From: Longimicrobium sp.
GTDB taxonomy: Bacteria > Gemmatimonadota > Gemmatimonadetes > Longimicrobiales > Longimicrobiaceae
DNA length: 64,000 nt
Assembly: GCF_036388275.1 (NCBI RefSeq)
Contig: NZ_DASVSF010000113.1
Location: 286,545 to 350,544, forward strand
Direction: 5' to 3'
Shown in pieces: positions 51,741 to 61,227 of this stretch (its first letter is position 1; the number at the start of each line of letters is the position of its first letter). The notes under the pieces are model-generated. The model was not told the origin of the DNA. It saw only the letters and a list, made by a program, of their open reading frames with translations, and made no database searches. The position numbers and the translations under genes were made by a program.

Positions 51741-52654
51741 GCCCCCGCCCCGTCCGTCGTCTTGATGGAGTGGCCGCCGAACTGGTTGCGCAGCGCGGCC
51801 ACCACCTGCGCCGAGTACGACTGCTCCTGGCGCGAGCGGAAGCGCGCCAGCAGCGACAGAGTGATGACCGGCGCGGGCACGTCCAGCGCCATCGCGGTCT
51901 CCACGGTCCACCGCCCCTCGCCCGAATCCGCGACCCAGTCCTTGATGCGCTCCAGCGCCGGCCCCTCTTCGGCGTACGCCCGCTCCAGCAGCTCCAGCAG
52001 CCACGAGCGGACCACGCTGCCGTGGTTCCACAGCGAGGCGACCCCCTCCAGGTCGTACTCGAAGCCGGACTTGTGGAGGATCTCAAAGCCCTCGGCGTAC
52101 GCCTGCAGCAGGCCGTACTCGATGCCGTTGTGCACCATCTTGGCGAAGTGGCCAGACCCGCTGGGGCCCACGTGCGCGTAGCCGCCCTCCGGGGCGAGGG
52201 TGCGGAACACGGGCTCGCACACCGCGGCGGCCTCGGGCGCGCCCCCCACCATCAGGCAGTAGCCGTTCTCCAGCCCCCAGATGCCACCGCTGGTGCCGGC
52301 GTCCATCAGCCGCAGCCCGCGCGTTTCCAGTTCGGCCGCGCGCCGCTTGCTGTCGTTGTAGTTGCTGTTGCCGCCGTCGATCAGCACGTCGCCGGGGCCG
52401 CAGATGTCGGCCAGGTCGCTCAGCACCTGCTCCGTCGGCGGGCCGGCGGGCACCATCACCCACACGGCCCGCGGCGGCTCCAGCGCGGCCACCAGTTCCT
52501 GCAGCGACGCCGCCGCCTTTGCACCCGACGCCTCGGCCACGGCGCGCGTGACCTCGGGGTCGCGGTCGAACACCACGAGTTCGTGCCCGCCGCGCGTCAG
52601 CCGCTGCGCCATGTTGCCGCCCATCTTTCCGAGCCCCACCATCCCCAGCCGCAT
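51737..52654 (-). CDS. gnd: 6-phosphogluconate dehydrogenase, decarboxylating, short form
   Basis: 305 residues, the short GndA-type form, often NAD-dependent. Converts 6-phosphogluconate to ribulose-5-phosphate and CO2. MRLGMVGLGKMGGNMAQRL is the dinucleotide fold, DGGNSNYNDSKRR the substrate segment, and GPSGSGHFAKMVHNGIEYG contains the catalytic Lys and the following Asn. Start at ATG 52654 with GGGAGG four to five bases upstream. Overlaps zwf. Confidence 0.94.
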   Translation of the reverse strand: MRLGMVGLGKMGGNMAQRLTRGGHELVVFDRDPEVTRAVAEASGAKAAASLQELVAALEPPRAVWVMVPAGPPTEQVLSDLADICGPGDVLIDGGNSNYNDSKRRAAELETRGLRLMDAGTSGGIWGLENGYCLMVGGAPEAAAVCEPVFRTLAPEGGYAHVGPSGSGHFAKMVHNGIEYGLLQAYAEGFEILHKSGFEYDLEGVASLWNHGSVVRSWLLELLERAYAEEGPALERIKDWVADSGEGRWTVETAMALDVPAPVITLSLLARFRSRQEQSYSAQVVAALRNQFGGHSIKTTDGAGA

Positions 52655-52851
52655 CCGCCCTCCCGCTGTCCCGGTGTCGTGGATCGATCTTCGTCGCGCC
52701 CCTCCGCTGCAAGTCCCGGCCCGGCAGACCGCGTGCGACGTTGCCGGCCGGCATCCGCGCGATGTACGTTCCGATGGAACCGCCGTGCCGACAGGGGCAT
52801 GCGCCCGGCCGAGAGGCGATCGCGATCCGGTGCCTGAACGGGAGCGTTTCG

Positions 52852-53361
52852 TTGAACTCCGAGTTGAAGTGTCCGCGCTGCGGCACCGAGAACGTGCGCG
52901 ACCTGGACCTGGTGCGCGCGGAAGGCAGCTCTCACATCCACATCGAGAGCGAGAGCACACCCACGGGGCTCGCCATCTTCAGCGGCGCCCCGTTATGGGC
53001 CCGCAACCGGCGGATCTCCTCGCACGGGACCATCCAGTCGGAGCTCGCCCGGTCGCTCGGCCCGCCGGCCCCGCCCCGGTGGGGGATGATCGCGTTCGCG
53101 GTCTTTCTGCTGTACATGCTGAGCATCTTCCTGAACCACGTCGCCCCACACCTGGTGGGCGCGCGGATGCTGGACATCGCCCGGCCGCTGACGGGGCTGG
53201 TGGTGCTTGGCGCGGCGTGGCTGCTGGCCCGCCGGTACCGCGACCGGCGGGAACAGTGGGAGGACGCCGTCCGCAGGTGGGACCGCTCATTCCTGTGCAA
53301 CCGCTGTGGGATGGTGTTCGAGTTCGAGTTCCCCGACACCGCCGGAGACGAGCCGCGATGA
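52852..53361 (+). CDS. Zinc-ribbon membrane protein
   Basis: 169 residues. An N-terminal zinc ribbon half (KCPRCGTENV near 7) and a C-terminal pair (LCNRCGMVFEFE near 150) flank two membrane helices (GMIAFAVFLLYMLSIFLNH; LTGLVVLGAAWLLARRY). Function unknown. Start chosen at TTG 52852 with GGGAG seven bases upstream; the frame is open to 52741. Divergent from gnd and followed by a strong bidirectional terminator. Confidence 0.6.
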   Translation: MNSELKCPRCGTENVRDLDLVRAEGSSHIHIESESTPTGLAIFSGAPLWARNRRISSHGTIQSELARSLGPPAPPRWGMIAFAVFLLYMLSIFLNHVAPHLVGARMLDIARPLTGLVVLGAAWLLARRYRDRREQWEDAVRRWDRSFLCNRCGMVFEFEFPDTAGDEPR

Positions 53362-53362
53362 C

Positions 53363-53395
53363 AAAGAGGCGCCCCCGCTGAAGGGGCGCCTCTTT
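53363..53395. terminator. Bidirectional terminator
   Basis: A 13-base perfect stem AAAGAGGCGCCCC/GGGGCGCCTCTTT with a 7-base loop, between the convergent zinc-ribbon and DUF4097-like genes. Confidence 0.85.
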
Positions 53396-53417
53396 CGTTC
53401 GTCCGCGCGGTGGCGGG

Positions 53418-54245
53418 TCAGCCTTCCTGGATGTTGATCGGGCCGTTGGTGGTGACGGCGCGGATGGTGGGACCGCCGCCGTTGATGTCGGTGTTGATGT
53501 TGGCGCCGGGACGCCAGCCGCGCTCGCCGGGGCGGCGCTGGTCCGCGCGGATGGCGCGCGGAACGTTCACCGGGCCGTGCACCGTGCGGGCCTCCAGGTG
53601 CGCCGCGTATCCCTCCGGCATGCGGACGCTCACGGGGCCGTTCACCGTCTCGGCATCCAGCCGCTCGCCCGTCCAGCGGCGGCCGGTCAGCCGCACGTTC
53701 ACCGGCCCGTTCTGCGTGCGCGCGGTGACGTTTCCGGACAGCTCCGACAGGTTCAGCGGGCCGTTGTGGGCGCGCAGGTTCATCGTCCCGGACACGCGCT
53801 CCACGTTGATCGGCCCGTTGTGCGTGCGCACGTCCAGGTTGGTCCGCGCCGGGACGAGGATTTCGTAGTTCACGGCCCAGCCGCTGTTGTCCCCCATCTC
53901 CGGGCCGCTGGCGCCGATGGTACCGCCCGTGTTCACACGGATCTGCTGCGCCGTCGACCGCGCCCGCTCATCGCTGCCGGCCCAGGCCTGCACGCGCGCC
54001 TGCACCACGATGTCGCGCCCCTCGTGCGTGCGAACCGACACGCCGCCGTTCTGCCCCGCGTCGATCGTCAGCGAGCCACGCGCCGGGATGCGGGTTTCGC
54101 GCACCTCGCAATGCGTCACGCGATTGTTGTTCTGGCGGTAGTTGCGGCGGCACTGCTCCACCCACTCCTCCGCGGAGCGCTGGGCGAGCGCGGGCGTGGC
54201 GAGCAGGAGGGAAGCCATCGGGAGAAGAAGGACGGAAGTGCGCAT
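53418..54245 (-). CDS. Exported DUF4097-like repeat protein (predicted beta-helix)
   Basis: 275 residues with a signal peptide (LLLPMASLLLATPALAQ). The mature part is a series of strand repeats of the form TxNGPxNVxxxxG (THNGPINVERVSG, AHNGPLNLSELSG, TQNGPVNVRLTG, TVNGPVSVRMPEG, TVHGPVNV, TTNGPINI), the pattern of DUF4097/LiaF-like right-handed beta-helices. Probably a cell-envelope structural or adhesin-type protein. Two cysteines (EQCRRNY, THCEVRE) may form a disulfide. ATG with GGAG seven bases upstream. Confidence 0.75.
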   Translation of the reverse strand: MRTSVLLLPMASLLLATPALAQRSAEEWVEQCRRNYRQNNNRVTHCEVRETRIPARGSLTIDAGQNGGVSVRTHEGRDIVVQARVQAWAGSDERARSTAQQIRVNTGGTIGASGPEMGDNSGWAVNYEILVPARTNLDVRTHNGPINVERVSGTMNLRAHNGPLNLSELSGNVTARTQNGPVNVRLTGRRWTGERLDAETVNGPVSVRMPEGYAAHLEARTVHGPVNVPRAIRADQRRPGERGWRPGANINTDINGGGPTIRAVTTNGPINIQEG

Positions 54246-54775
54246 CGGTACGCTCCGGGCCAGTCGGGGACTCAACAGGCAGCATCGTGCAGCCTGGACC
54301 ACCCTATGATGCGCGGCGGGAGCGGATGGTTTGGATGACCGTGCGCGCGCGGGAATACGCGAACGGACCGCACCCGAATCCGGGACGGTCCGTTCGCTGA
54401 GCCGGTGCGGCATTCTGGCCGCGGGCGAGGCGTGAAGGCTGGGAGTATCGAACGCGCTACATCGAAAGAACGTCGCACATGGAAGGGCACTGCATTCTGG
54501 TTCAGCCTCCATCACCCGCCACCGGCCAAGCATTAAGGGGTGCATCTGTAACGCATCCACGTAGCAACCGCTGGACCACGGGAAAAACGATCGGCCCAAA
54601 GTGAGCCGTGCCCCCTAAATCCTTCTCCAAGGATAGGTTACATTACCCCTTGACGAAGCTCGAGTGTGCAGCAGCTGGGTCAATCGTGGTACAATTTGTG
54701 GCACGCGGGCCACAGCCTCTGTCTCACCGTGGCCACCGCAAGGCCACCCCTCGCGACATCGAGAGTCCGCGCATG
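54246..54775. other. Long intergenic region, no gene recognised
   Basis: About 530 bases between two leftward genes; it must hold the promoter of the DUF4097-like gene. Its right third (54600-54700) is less GC-rich. TTGACG (54650) and TACAAT (54690) on the plus strand are 34 bases apart and do not form a promoter. No repeat-family copy or tRNA is seen. Confidence 0.3.
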
Positions 54776-54810
54776 AAAAAGCTCCCCGGCCGCGAACGGC
54801 CGGGGAGCTT
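54776..54810 (-). terminator. Rho-independent terminator of tal
   Basis: On the minus strand a stem of AAGCTCCCCGGCCG pairing with CGGCCGGGGAGCTT around a TTCG-type tetraloop, followed by a T5 run (54780-54776). Confidence 0.9.
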
Positions 54811-54829
54811 CGACATCGATCCAGCGGAA

Positions 54830-56005
54830 TCAGGCGCCTTGGGCCACGCGCGCCAGCTTGCTTTCCACCGAGCCGATCAGCTCGCGGAACGACTTGATGA
54901 ACTTGTCTACGCCCTCGCGCTGCAGCTGGTCGGTCACCGCGTCCATGTCGATGCCCAGCTCGGCAAGCGTGCGCAGGTCCTGGTGGGCCGCCTCCACGTC
55001 CTGGTCCACCGTGCGGCGAGCGACCCCATGGTCGGCGAACGCCTCCACCGTGTTCAGCGGCATGGTGTTCACCGTGTGCGGGCCGATCAGCTCCTCCACG
55101 TAGATCACGTCGCGGTACGCCGGGCTCTTGGTGGAGGTGCTGGCCCACAGCGGCCGCTGCACCCGGGCGCCGGCGGAGGCCAGCCGCTCCCACCGCGCAC
55201 CCGAGAACACCTGGGCGAAGCGCTCGTACGCCAGCTTGGCGTTCGCCACGGCCGCCTTGCCCGACATCGCCCGGGCAAGCGCCGCCTGCCCGTCGTCCGC
55301 GGCCGAGCACGCGAGCTTCTCCAGCTGTGCGTCCACCGCCGAATCCACGCGCGATACGAAGAACGAGGCGACCGATGCCACGCGGTCCAGCGGCTGCCCG
55401 GCCTGCTGCCGGCGCTCCAGCCCGCGCAGGTACGCCTCCATCACCTGCTCGTAGTTCTTCACCGAGAACAGCAGGGTGATGTTCACGTTGAAGCCGTCGG
55501 CCAGCAGCTGCTCGATGGCGGGGATGCCCGCCTCGGTGCCCGGCACCTTGATCATCAGGTTGGGCCGGTCCACCGCCTCGCGCAGGCGCCGCGCCTCGTC
55601 CAGCGTGCCCTGCGTGTCGTGCGCCAGCTCGGGCGACACTTCGAGCGACACGAAGCCGTCGTGGCCCTCGGCGCGATCGTACACGCCGCGGAACAGGTCG
55701 CAGGCGCGGCGGATGTCCTCCACCGCCAGCGACTCGTACGCGGCGGACGCGCCGGCCTGCGACGCCGCCAGCTCGCCCACGGCGTCGTCGTAGTCGGTGC
55801 TGTCGCCGATCGCCTGCTCGAAGATCGAGGGATTGGAGGTCACGCCGCGCAGGTCGTAGCGGCGGATCATCTCCTCCAGCTCGCCGTTGTCCAGGATGCC
55901 GCGGCGGATGTAGTCCAGCCACACGCTCTGCCCCAGCGCGTGCAGCTCGTGCAGCGGATTTCCCTCGTCGCGCACCGCGTCGGTCGGATGCTTGGTTTCG
56001 GCCAT
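54830..56005 (-). CDS. tal: Transaldolase
   Basis: 391 residues, the longer actinobacterial/cyanobacterial-type transaldolase. Moves a dihydroxyacetone unit between sugar phosphates. GVTSNPSIFEQAIGDS near 55, LMIKVPGTEAGIPAIEQLLA with the Schiff-base Lys near 150, NVNITLLFSVKNYEQVMEAY and VASFFVSRVDSAVD are conserved. Sits between zwf-gnd and tkt, all on the minus strand, with its own terminator. A tandem-repeat element separates it from tkt. Confidence 0.95.
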   Translation of the reverse strand: MAETKHPTDAVRDEGNPLHELHALGQSVWLDYIRRGILDNGELEEMIRRYDLRGVTSNPSIFEQAIGDSTDYDDAVGELAASQAGASAAYESLAVEDIRRACDLFRGVYDRAEGHDGFVSLEVSPELAHDTQGTLDEARRLREAVDRPNLMIKVPGTEAGIPAIEQLLADGFNVNITLLFSVKNYEQVMEAYLRGLERRQQAGQPLDRVASVASFFVSRVDSAVDAQLEKLACSAADDGQAALARAMSGKAAVANAKLAYERFAQVFSGARWERLASAGARVQRPLWASTSTKSPAYRDVIYVEELIGPHTVNTMPLNTVEAFADHGVARRTVDQDVEAAHQDLRTLAELGIDMDAVTDQLQREGVDKFIKSFRELIGSVESKLARVAQGA

Positions 56006-56028
56006 GGTATGGTCTCGCTCTCTTGAAA

Positions 56029-56160
56029 GTGCGTCAGTGCGTTAGTGCGTTAGTGCGGGAGTGAACGGCACCGCCCTAGATGCCACCGTCGGCTGCCGTG
56101 CATGGAAGCGACTTCCGCACTCACGCACTTCCGCACTCACGCACTTCCGCACTCACGCAC
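56029..56160. repeat. Tandem and inverted GTGCGTTAGTGCG repeat
   Basis: Tandem units GTGCGTCAGTGCGTTAGTGC at 56029-56065 are complementary to tandem ACTTCCGCACTCACGC units at 56109-56160. The two blocks can pair over a 45-base loop. Between tkt and tal. Confidence 0.7.
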
Positions 56161-58240
56161 TCTTCTCATCGGTTCCGTGCGCCGTCGGTCCGGCGTCGCC
56201 GGCGCCCTGCGCGTGACCGCTGCCGATCCCCAGCAGCCCCTTGGCCTTGGCGGCGACGTTCTCGGCGCTGAAGCCCAGCTCCTGGAACACGCGCGTCGCC
56301 GGGGCCGAGGCGCCGAAGTGGCTGATGCCGATCACCTCGCCCTCGCCCACCCAGCGGTGCCAGCCCATGGGGTGCGCGGCCTCGATGGCTACGCGCGCCT
56401 TGACGGCCGGAGGGATCACCTCGTCCCGATACTCCTTGGTCTGCTGGGCGAACAGCGCCCAACTGGGCATGCTCACCACGCGCGCGCGGATCCCATCGGC
56501 CTCCAGTGCGGTCCGCGCCTCCAGGGCGACCGCGACTTCCGAGCCGCTGGCGATCAGGATGGCCTGCGGGTCGCCGCCCTCCGCATCCGCCAGCACGTAC
56601 GCGCCGCGGCGCAGGCCTGACGCGGGGGCCATCGTTTCGCGGTCGATGTGCGGCAGCGCCTGCCGGGTGAGCGCGAAGAAGACGGGGCCCTCGCGGTGCT
56701 CCATCGCGAACCGCCACGCTTCCACCGTCTCGTTGGCGTCTGCCGGGCGAAGGTCGATCAGCCCGGGGATGGTGCGCAGCGACGGAAGCTGCTCGATGGG
56801 CTGGTGCGTGGGGCCGTCCTCGCCCAGGCCGACGGAATCGTGCGTGTAGATGTAGATGGCGGGCTGCTCCATCAGCGCGGCAAGGCGCACCGGCGGCCGC
56901 ATGTACTCGCTGAAGATCAGGAAGGTGCCGCCGTACACGCGCACGCCGCCGTGCAGCGTCATGCCGTTCATCAGCGAGCCCATCGCGTGCTCGCGAACGC
57001 CGAAGTGCAGGTTGCGGCCGGTGTAGTCGGGCGGCAGAAAGCTGCCGGCGCCCTCGATCATGGTGTTGTTGGAGCCGGCCAGGTCCGCCGACCCGCCGAT
57101 CAGCCAGTTCACCTTCTTGGCGATGGCATTCAGCGCCTTGCCCGACGCCGCGCGCGTGGCGATGGGCTTGTCGTCCTTGGTCCACACGGGCAGGTCCGCG
57201 TCCCACCCCTCGGGGAGGGTGCGCGAAAGCGCCTGCTCCAGCGCCGCGGCCGCGTCGGGGTGAGCCGCGCGGTAGGCGTCGAAGCGCGCCTGCCACTCGC
57301 GCTGCCGCTCCGCGCCGCGCTGGCCGATCTCGCGCATGTGGTCCAGCGCCTCCTGCGGGACGTGGAACGACTCGGTGGAGGGCCAGCCCAGGTTCTGCTT
57401 GGTCTTGACGATCTCCTCGGCGCCCAGCGGCTCGCCGTGCGCCTTTTCGCTGCCGGCCTTGTTGGGTGACCCGAAGCCGATGATGGTGCGCACGGAAATC
57501 ATCGACGGGCGGGGATCGGCCTGGGCGGCGCGGATGGCGGCGTCGATGGCCTCCAGGTCGTTGCCGTCCTCCACCCGCTGTGTGTGCCAACCGTACGCCT
57601 CGAAGCGCTGCTCCACGTTCTCGGTGAACGCCAGCTCCGTGTCACCCTCGATGGTGATGCGGTTGTCGTCCCAGAAGTAGATGAGCTTGCCCAGCTTCAG
57701 GTGGCCCGCCACGGACGCCGCCTCGGCCGCCACGCCCTCCATCAGGTCACCGTCGGAGCAGATGGCGTAGACGTAGTGGTCGATGACGTTGTGCTCCGGG
57801 CGGTTGTGCACCGCGGCCACGTGCGCCTCGGCCATGGCCATCCCCACGCCGTTGGCGAAGCCCTGTCCCAGCGGGCCGGTGGTGGTCTCCACGCCGTCGG
57901 TCATCCCGTACTCGGGGTGGCCGGGCGTCTTGCTTTCCCACTGGCGGAAGTTCTTCAGGTCGTCCAGCGTCAGGCCGTAGCCGCTCAGGTACAGCAGCGA
58001 GTACAGCAGCATGGACGCGTGCCCGGCGGAAAGGATGAACCGGTCGCGGTCCACCCACTGCGGGTCTGCGGGGTTGTGCTTCAGGTGGCGCGTCCAGATG
58101 ACGTACGCCAGCGGCGCCAGCGCCATGGGGGTGCCGGGGTGGCCGGAGTTGGCCGCCTGCACCGCGTCCATCGACAGCGTGCGGATGGTGTTGATGCAGA
58201 GCTGGTCCAGCTCGCGCGAGTCAGCGCCCGGATTGGCCAT
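56153..58240 (-). CDS. tkt: Transketolase
   Basis: 695 residues. Thiamine-diphosphate enzyme moving two-carbon units in the non-oxidative pentose phosphate pathway. [38 protein letters not shown] and the TPP motif [20 protein letters not shown] through [10 protein letters not shown] are clear; [14 protein letters not shown] and [20 protein letters not shown] belong to the pyrimidine domain. Start at ATG 58240 ([11 protein letters not shown]); the frame is open upstream through repeat DNA. The last codons run into the tandem repeat block at 56153-56160. Confidence 0.96.
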   Translation of the reverse strand: MANPGADSRELDQLCINTIRTLSMDAVQAANSGHPGTPMALAPLAYVIWTRHLKHNPADPQWVDRDRFILSAGHASMLLYSLLYLSGYGLTLDDLKNFRQWESKTPGHPEYGMTDGVETTTGPLGQGFANGVGMAMAEAHVAAVHNRPEHNVIDHYVYAICSDGDLMEGVAAEAASVAGHLKLGKLIYFWDDNRITIEGDTELAFTENVEQRFEAYGWHTQRVEDGNDLEAIDAAIRAAQADPRPSMISVRTIIGFGSPNKAGSEKAHGEPLGAEEIVKTKQNLGWPSTESFHVPQEALDHMREIGQRGAERQREWQARFDAYRAAHPDAAAALEQALSRTLPEGWDADLPVWTKDDKPIATRAASGKALNAIAKKVNWLIGGSADLAGSNNTMIEGAGSFLPPDYTGRNLHFGVREHAMGSLMNGMTLHGGVRVYGGTFLIFSEYMRPPVRLAALMEQPAIYIYTHDSVGLGEDGPTHQPIEQLPSLRTIPGLIDLRPADANETVEAWRFAMEHREGPVFFALTRQALPHIDRETMAPASGLRRGAYVLADAEGGDPQAILIASGSEVAVALEARTALEADGIRARVVSMPSWALFAQQTKEYRDEVIPPAVKARVAIEAAHPMGWHRWVGEGEVIGISHFGASAPATRVFQELGFSAENVAAKAKGLLGIGSGHAQGAGDAGPTAHGTDEKSA

Positions 58241-58267
58241 CGATGTGTCGTCCCGTCTGGGTGATTC

Positions 58268-58990
58268 GGTACCGTGATTGGGGGAGGGCCCCTCCCCCGG
58301 CCCCTCCCCGCATCGAAGCCAGAGGAGAGGCGAGAACTTCGCCCGCAGCGCCCGAAGCGCGGTGTCATCCCGATGGAGCGGCCACTCCCGGTCGGCCCAA
58401 ACGCCATAAACGGCAGCGATTGAGGGATCCGCCACACACATCGCGCGCCGCACATGGACGGAGGCACGAAGGAGTCCTAATCGGGGGTTCGACCAGGTGC
58501 CCGCGCATGCGTCGGCGGGCCCCTCCCCCGGCAAACTACGCCGGGAGAGGGGAGAACTTCGAGCGGGGTTCGACCGGGTGCCTCGCATGCTACGGCAGCC
58601 CCCTCCCCCCGGCCCCCATCCCCCGCTTCGCAGGGGAGGGGGAGACCTGAACTGCGCGTCGGCTGGCTCCCGACGCCGAACCGTCCGGTGCAGTCCGCGC
58701 AGGCGGACTTCGTGACGTTCCAGGCGCGGTTTCAACCGCCGGGACAGGGCCACGGGCATGCTCCCGTCCAGACGATACGCCCGAACCCGAAGTGTACCCC
58801 CTCTCCCACGCTGTTTGTGGGAGAGGGTGGACGAGCCTAGGCGAGGACGGGTGAGGGCCCCACGGCAGCCGAGGCCTCGGCATTCGTGACCGCTGCCGCG
58901 CCCAACCTTGGACGTGCCCCAGGCTAGATCCTTCGGCCCGCGTCGTGTGGCGTACGGGCAGATACAGTGCGCCTGGGCCTCAGGATGACA
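58268..58990. repeat. Intergenic repeat cluster 5 (C-C-C-A-C-B)
   Basis: C-type copies at 58275-58345, 58519-58575, 58598-58665 and 58795-58860, a diverged A copy at 58685-58750 and an inverted B copy at 58920-58995. The B copy overlaps the end of the FGGY kinase gene. The cluster fills the gap between tkt and the kinase; no gene is seen inside. Confidence 0.8.
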
Positions 58991-60485
58991 GGCTTCGCGC
59001 ACTCGGCTGCGTCTCATCGGCGAGGCGGGTGAGGGCTCGGGCGGCGTGATACACCTCGTGCGCCTCGGCGTCCGGCTGCAGCACCACACCCTCGCGGTCC
59101 GCCGCCGCGAACTCCATCGCGTCCCCGATCACCCCCAGCCGCTCCAGCGCGACCAGCGCGGCGCCGCGGAGCGTGGTTTCGGGATCCGGCGCCAGGCGCA
59201 GCGGCCGGCCTAGCGCATCCGCTACCATGCGGGCCCACGCGGGCGACGCATGCAGCGCGCCGCCGCCGGCCACCACCTCCGCGGCCGGGCCGCCGTCCGC
59301 CTCCACAGCATCCAGCGCGTCCGCCATCGTGAACGCCGCCGCTTCCAGCCACGCCCGCGCGATCTCCACCGGGCCCGTCGCCTGCGTCATCCCCGCCATC
59401 ACCGCCCATTCCGGTCCCCCGGGCCGGGGCGGACGCTCCGGCACCAGGCGCGGAACCACCGTCATCCCGTGCGCCGCTGGACGCATCGCCGAGAGCTGCG
59501 CCTCCAGCTCGTCCGCGGGCGGAAGGGCCAGCACGTGCCGCAGCCAGGCGAAGATGTTCCCCGCGTTCGATGTCGCCCGTCCCGTGACGGTGCGCCGCGC
59601 GTCCAGGCGGTAGCACCAGAGCCCCGGCGGAACGGCCGGCGCGGGATCGTCGCGCAGCACGCGCACCGCCGCCGTCGTGCCGACCGTGAGCCCCACCGTG
59701 CGGCCGACCGCGCCCATCCCCAGGCTGGCGCACGCGCCATCGCCCAGGGCAGGAAACCAGGGGATCGCCGCCAGCTCCGGCCAGCGGGCGGCGAACTCCG
59801 GCGTCAGTCCTCGAAGCGGCTCGTCACTGATGTCGGGCAGTCGCTCGGGGGACAGGCCGACTGCGTCGACGACGGCATCGTCCCACTGCATCCGGCGCAG
59901 GTCCATCAGCCCCGTGCCGGACGCCATCGACACCGACGTGCGCGCCTCGCCGAACAGCCGCAGCGCCAGCACCTCGCCGATGGAGCCCCAGGTGGCGGCG
60001 CGCGGGAAGGTATCGCCCGCCGCGCCGTGGAGCCAGACCAGCCGCGCCGCCGGGTACGCCTCGTGGACGAAGCAGCCGGTCCGCAGGTGCACCACTTCCG
60101 CATCCAGCCTCGAACGCAGCGCATCCGCGGCGGCGCGGGCGCGGCCGTCGCCCCAGCCGGTGAGCGGGGTGACGGGGCATCCCTCCGCGTCCATCCCCAC
60201 CAGGCCGTGCCAGAAAGTGGCGAGCGCTACGGCCGCGGGTTCGATCTCGGCTTCCCGGCCGATCGCCACCGCCCGGTCGATGGCGCGAAGGCAGCGGGCC
60301 AGCAGCGACTCCGCATCCACCTGCATCCCGCCGTCCGGCGTGGAGTCCCACGCGTACAGCTCGCGCGCGGCCTCCGCGAGCGGAGCGCAGGACGCGTCCA
60401 GCCACTGCGCCCGCACGGACGACGAGCCCACGTCGACCGCGAGGATCCATGGCCCGCGCCGGGCGGGCGGAACGGCGGTGCTCAT
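58980..60485 (-). CDS. FGGY-family carbohydrate kinase, gluconate/xylulose kinase-like
   Basis: 501 residues. Phosphorylates a sugar or sugar acid with [19 protein letters not shown] near 14 is the phosphate-1 motif, then [25 protein letters not shown] and [20 protein letters not shown], the FGGY signature region. Position next to zwf, gnd, tal and tkt suggests gluconate or xylulose as substrate. The last nine codons and the stop lie in a B-family repeat (TGTCATCCTGAGGCCCAGGC), so the C-terminus PSARSLSS is repeat-derived. Confidence 0.85.
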   Translation of the reverse strand: MSTAVPPARRGPWILAVDVGSSSVRAQWLDASCAPLAEAARELYAWDSTPDGGMQVDAESLLARCLRAIDRAVAIGREAEIEPAAVALATFWHGLVGMDAEGCPVTPLTGWGDGRARAAADALRSRLDAEVVHLRTGCFVHEAYPAARLVWLHGAAGDTFPRAATWGSIGEVLALRLFGEARTSVSMASGTGLMDLRRMQWDDAVVDAVGLSPERLPDISDEPLRGLTPEFAARWPELAAIPWFPALGDGACASLGMGAVGRTVGLTVGTTAAVRVLRDDPAPAVPPGLWCYRLDARRTVTGRATSNAGNIFAWLRHVLALPPADELEAQLSAMRPAAHGMTVVPRLVPERPPRPGGPEWAVMAGMTQATGPVEIARAWLEAAAFTMADALDAVEADGGPAAEVVAGGGALHASPAWARMVADALGRPLRLAPDPETTLRGAALVALERLGVIGDAMEFAAADREGVVLQPDAEAHEVYHAARALTRLADETQPSARSLSS

Positions 60486-60580
60486 GAGGAGCGCAATCTA
60501 CCGTCGCAGGCGCGCCGGGGCCACGAACGAACGAGGCGCCCCCGCCAGCCGGCGAAGGCGCCCCGTCTCCCGGATCGCAA

Positions 60581-60973
60581 TCAGAAGTTCCCGGTCCCGC
60601 TGACCCCGCGGTTGTCGAAGTCCTCACGCAGCCGCTCGGTCGCTTCCCGCGCCAGCCGGTGCGTTTCCTCCAGGTCGGCGCCAGCACCCGTGCCGGAGCC
60701 TGATCCACTGGTGCCCCCGGGCGAGCTGCTCATCCCGCCGTGCCGCGACGGCCGGTCGCTTTCGTCCGCGCCGTGCAGGTAGTCGGAGCCCGCCTGCCCT
60801 TCGCTCTTGCTCCAGTCCCGGCCGCCGGTCTCCGGGCTGCTCGTCCCGCTGACGTCGCCGCCCGCGGCCGACATCGACTGTGCGGCACCCAGCCCCGAGC
60901 CGGTGCCCGGCGTGTTGTCGAGCCCCGCGGTATCCAGGTCCTGGTCCGTCGGAATCCGGTCGTCGTTCGCCAT
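60581..60973 (-). CDS. Low-complexity hydrophilic protein
   Basis: 130 residues rich in Gly, Ser, Asp and Thr (GGTSGSGSGTGAGAD) without hydrophobic segments, ending in a short helix (LEETHRLAREATERLREDFD). Likely disordered. It recalls small stress-associated proteins of unknown role. ATG with GGAG six bases upstream; a GC-rich inverted repeat lies past its stop at about 60533-60564. Divergent from the PYP-like gene. Confidence 0.55.
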   Translation of the reverse strand: MANDDRIPTDQDLDTAGLDNTPGTGSGLGAAQSMSAAGGDVSGTSSPETGGRDWSKSEGQAGSDYLHGADESDRPSRHGGMSSSPGGTSGSGSGTGAGADLEETHRLAREATERLREDFDNRGVSGTGNF

Positions 60974-61124
60974 TGGGAGCTCCCCCGTGTTCTCGTGAGC
61001 AGGCCGATGTCCCGGTGCCGCAACCACATCGGCGCGCTTTCGTGATGATTCCGCGCGTCACCGGGGGCCAAAGGCACGTGCAACTGGCGTTCCATCCACC
61101 GCACTGTCGCAGCCTCTACAGCAT

Positions 61125-61153
61125 TTGACAAACGTTATACAATGCGGTACGCT
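61125..61153 (+). promoter_or_regulatory. Promoter of the PYP-like gene with imperfect palindrome in spacer
   Basis: TTGACA (61125-61130), 17 bases, TACGCT (61148-61153). The -35 is perfect and the -10 matches three of six. An imperfect palindrome, TTGACAAACGTTATACAA at 61125-61142 with an AACGTT centre, covers the -35 and much of the spacer, where MerR-type regulators bind. Regulator unknown. Confidence 0.5.
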
Positions 61154-61227
61154 TCTGGCGGAAGCCGGCGGGCGGCAGCGTAGCCGGGTGGCACGCGGGC
61201 CCCGTCAAATCACAGGAGCAGAATCCG

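Noticed and set aside
54650..54695. TTGACG and TACAAT as a promoter
   Set aside because: They are 34 bases apart on the plus strand and no plus-strand gene follows.
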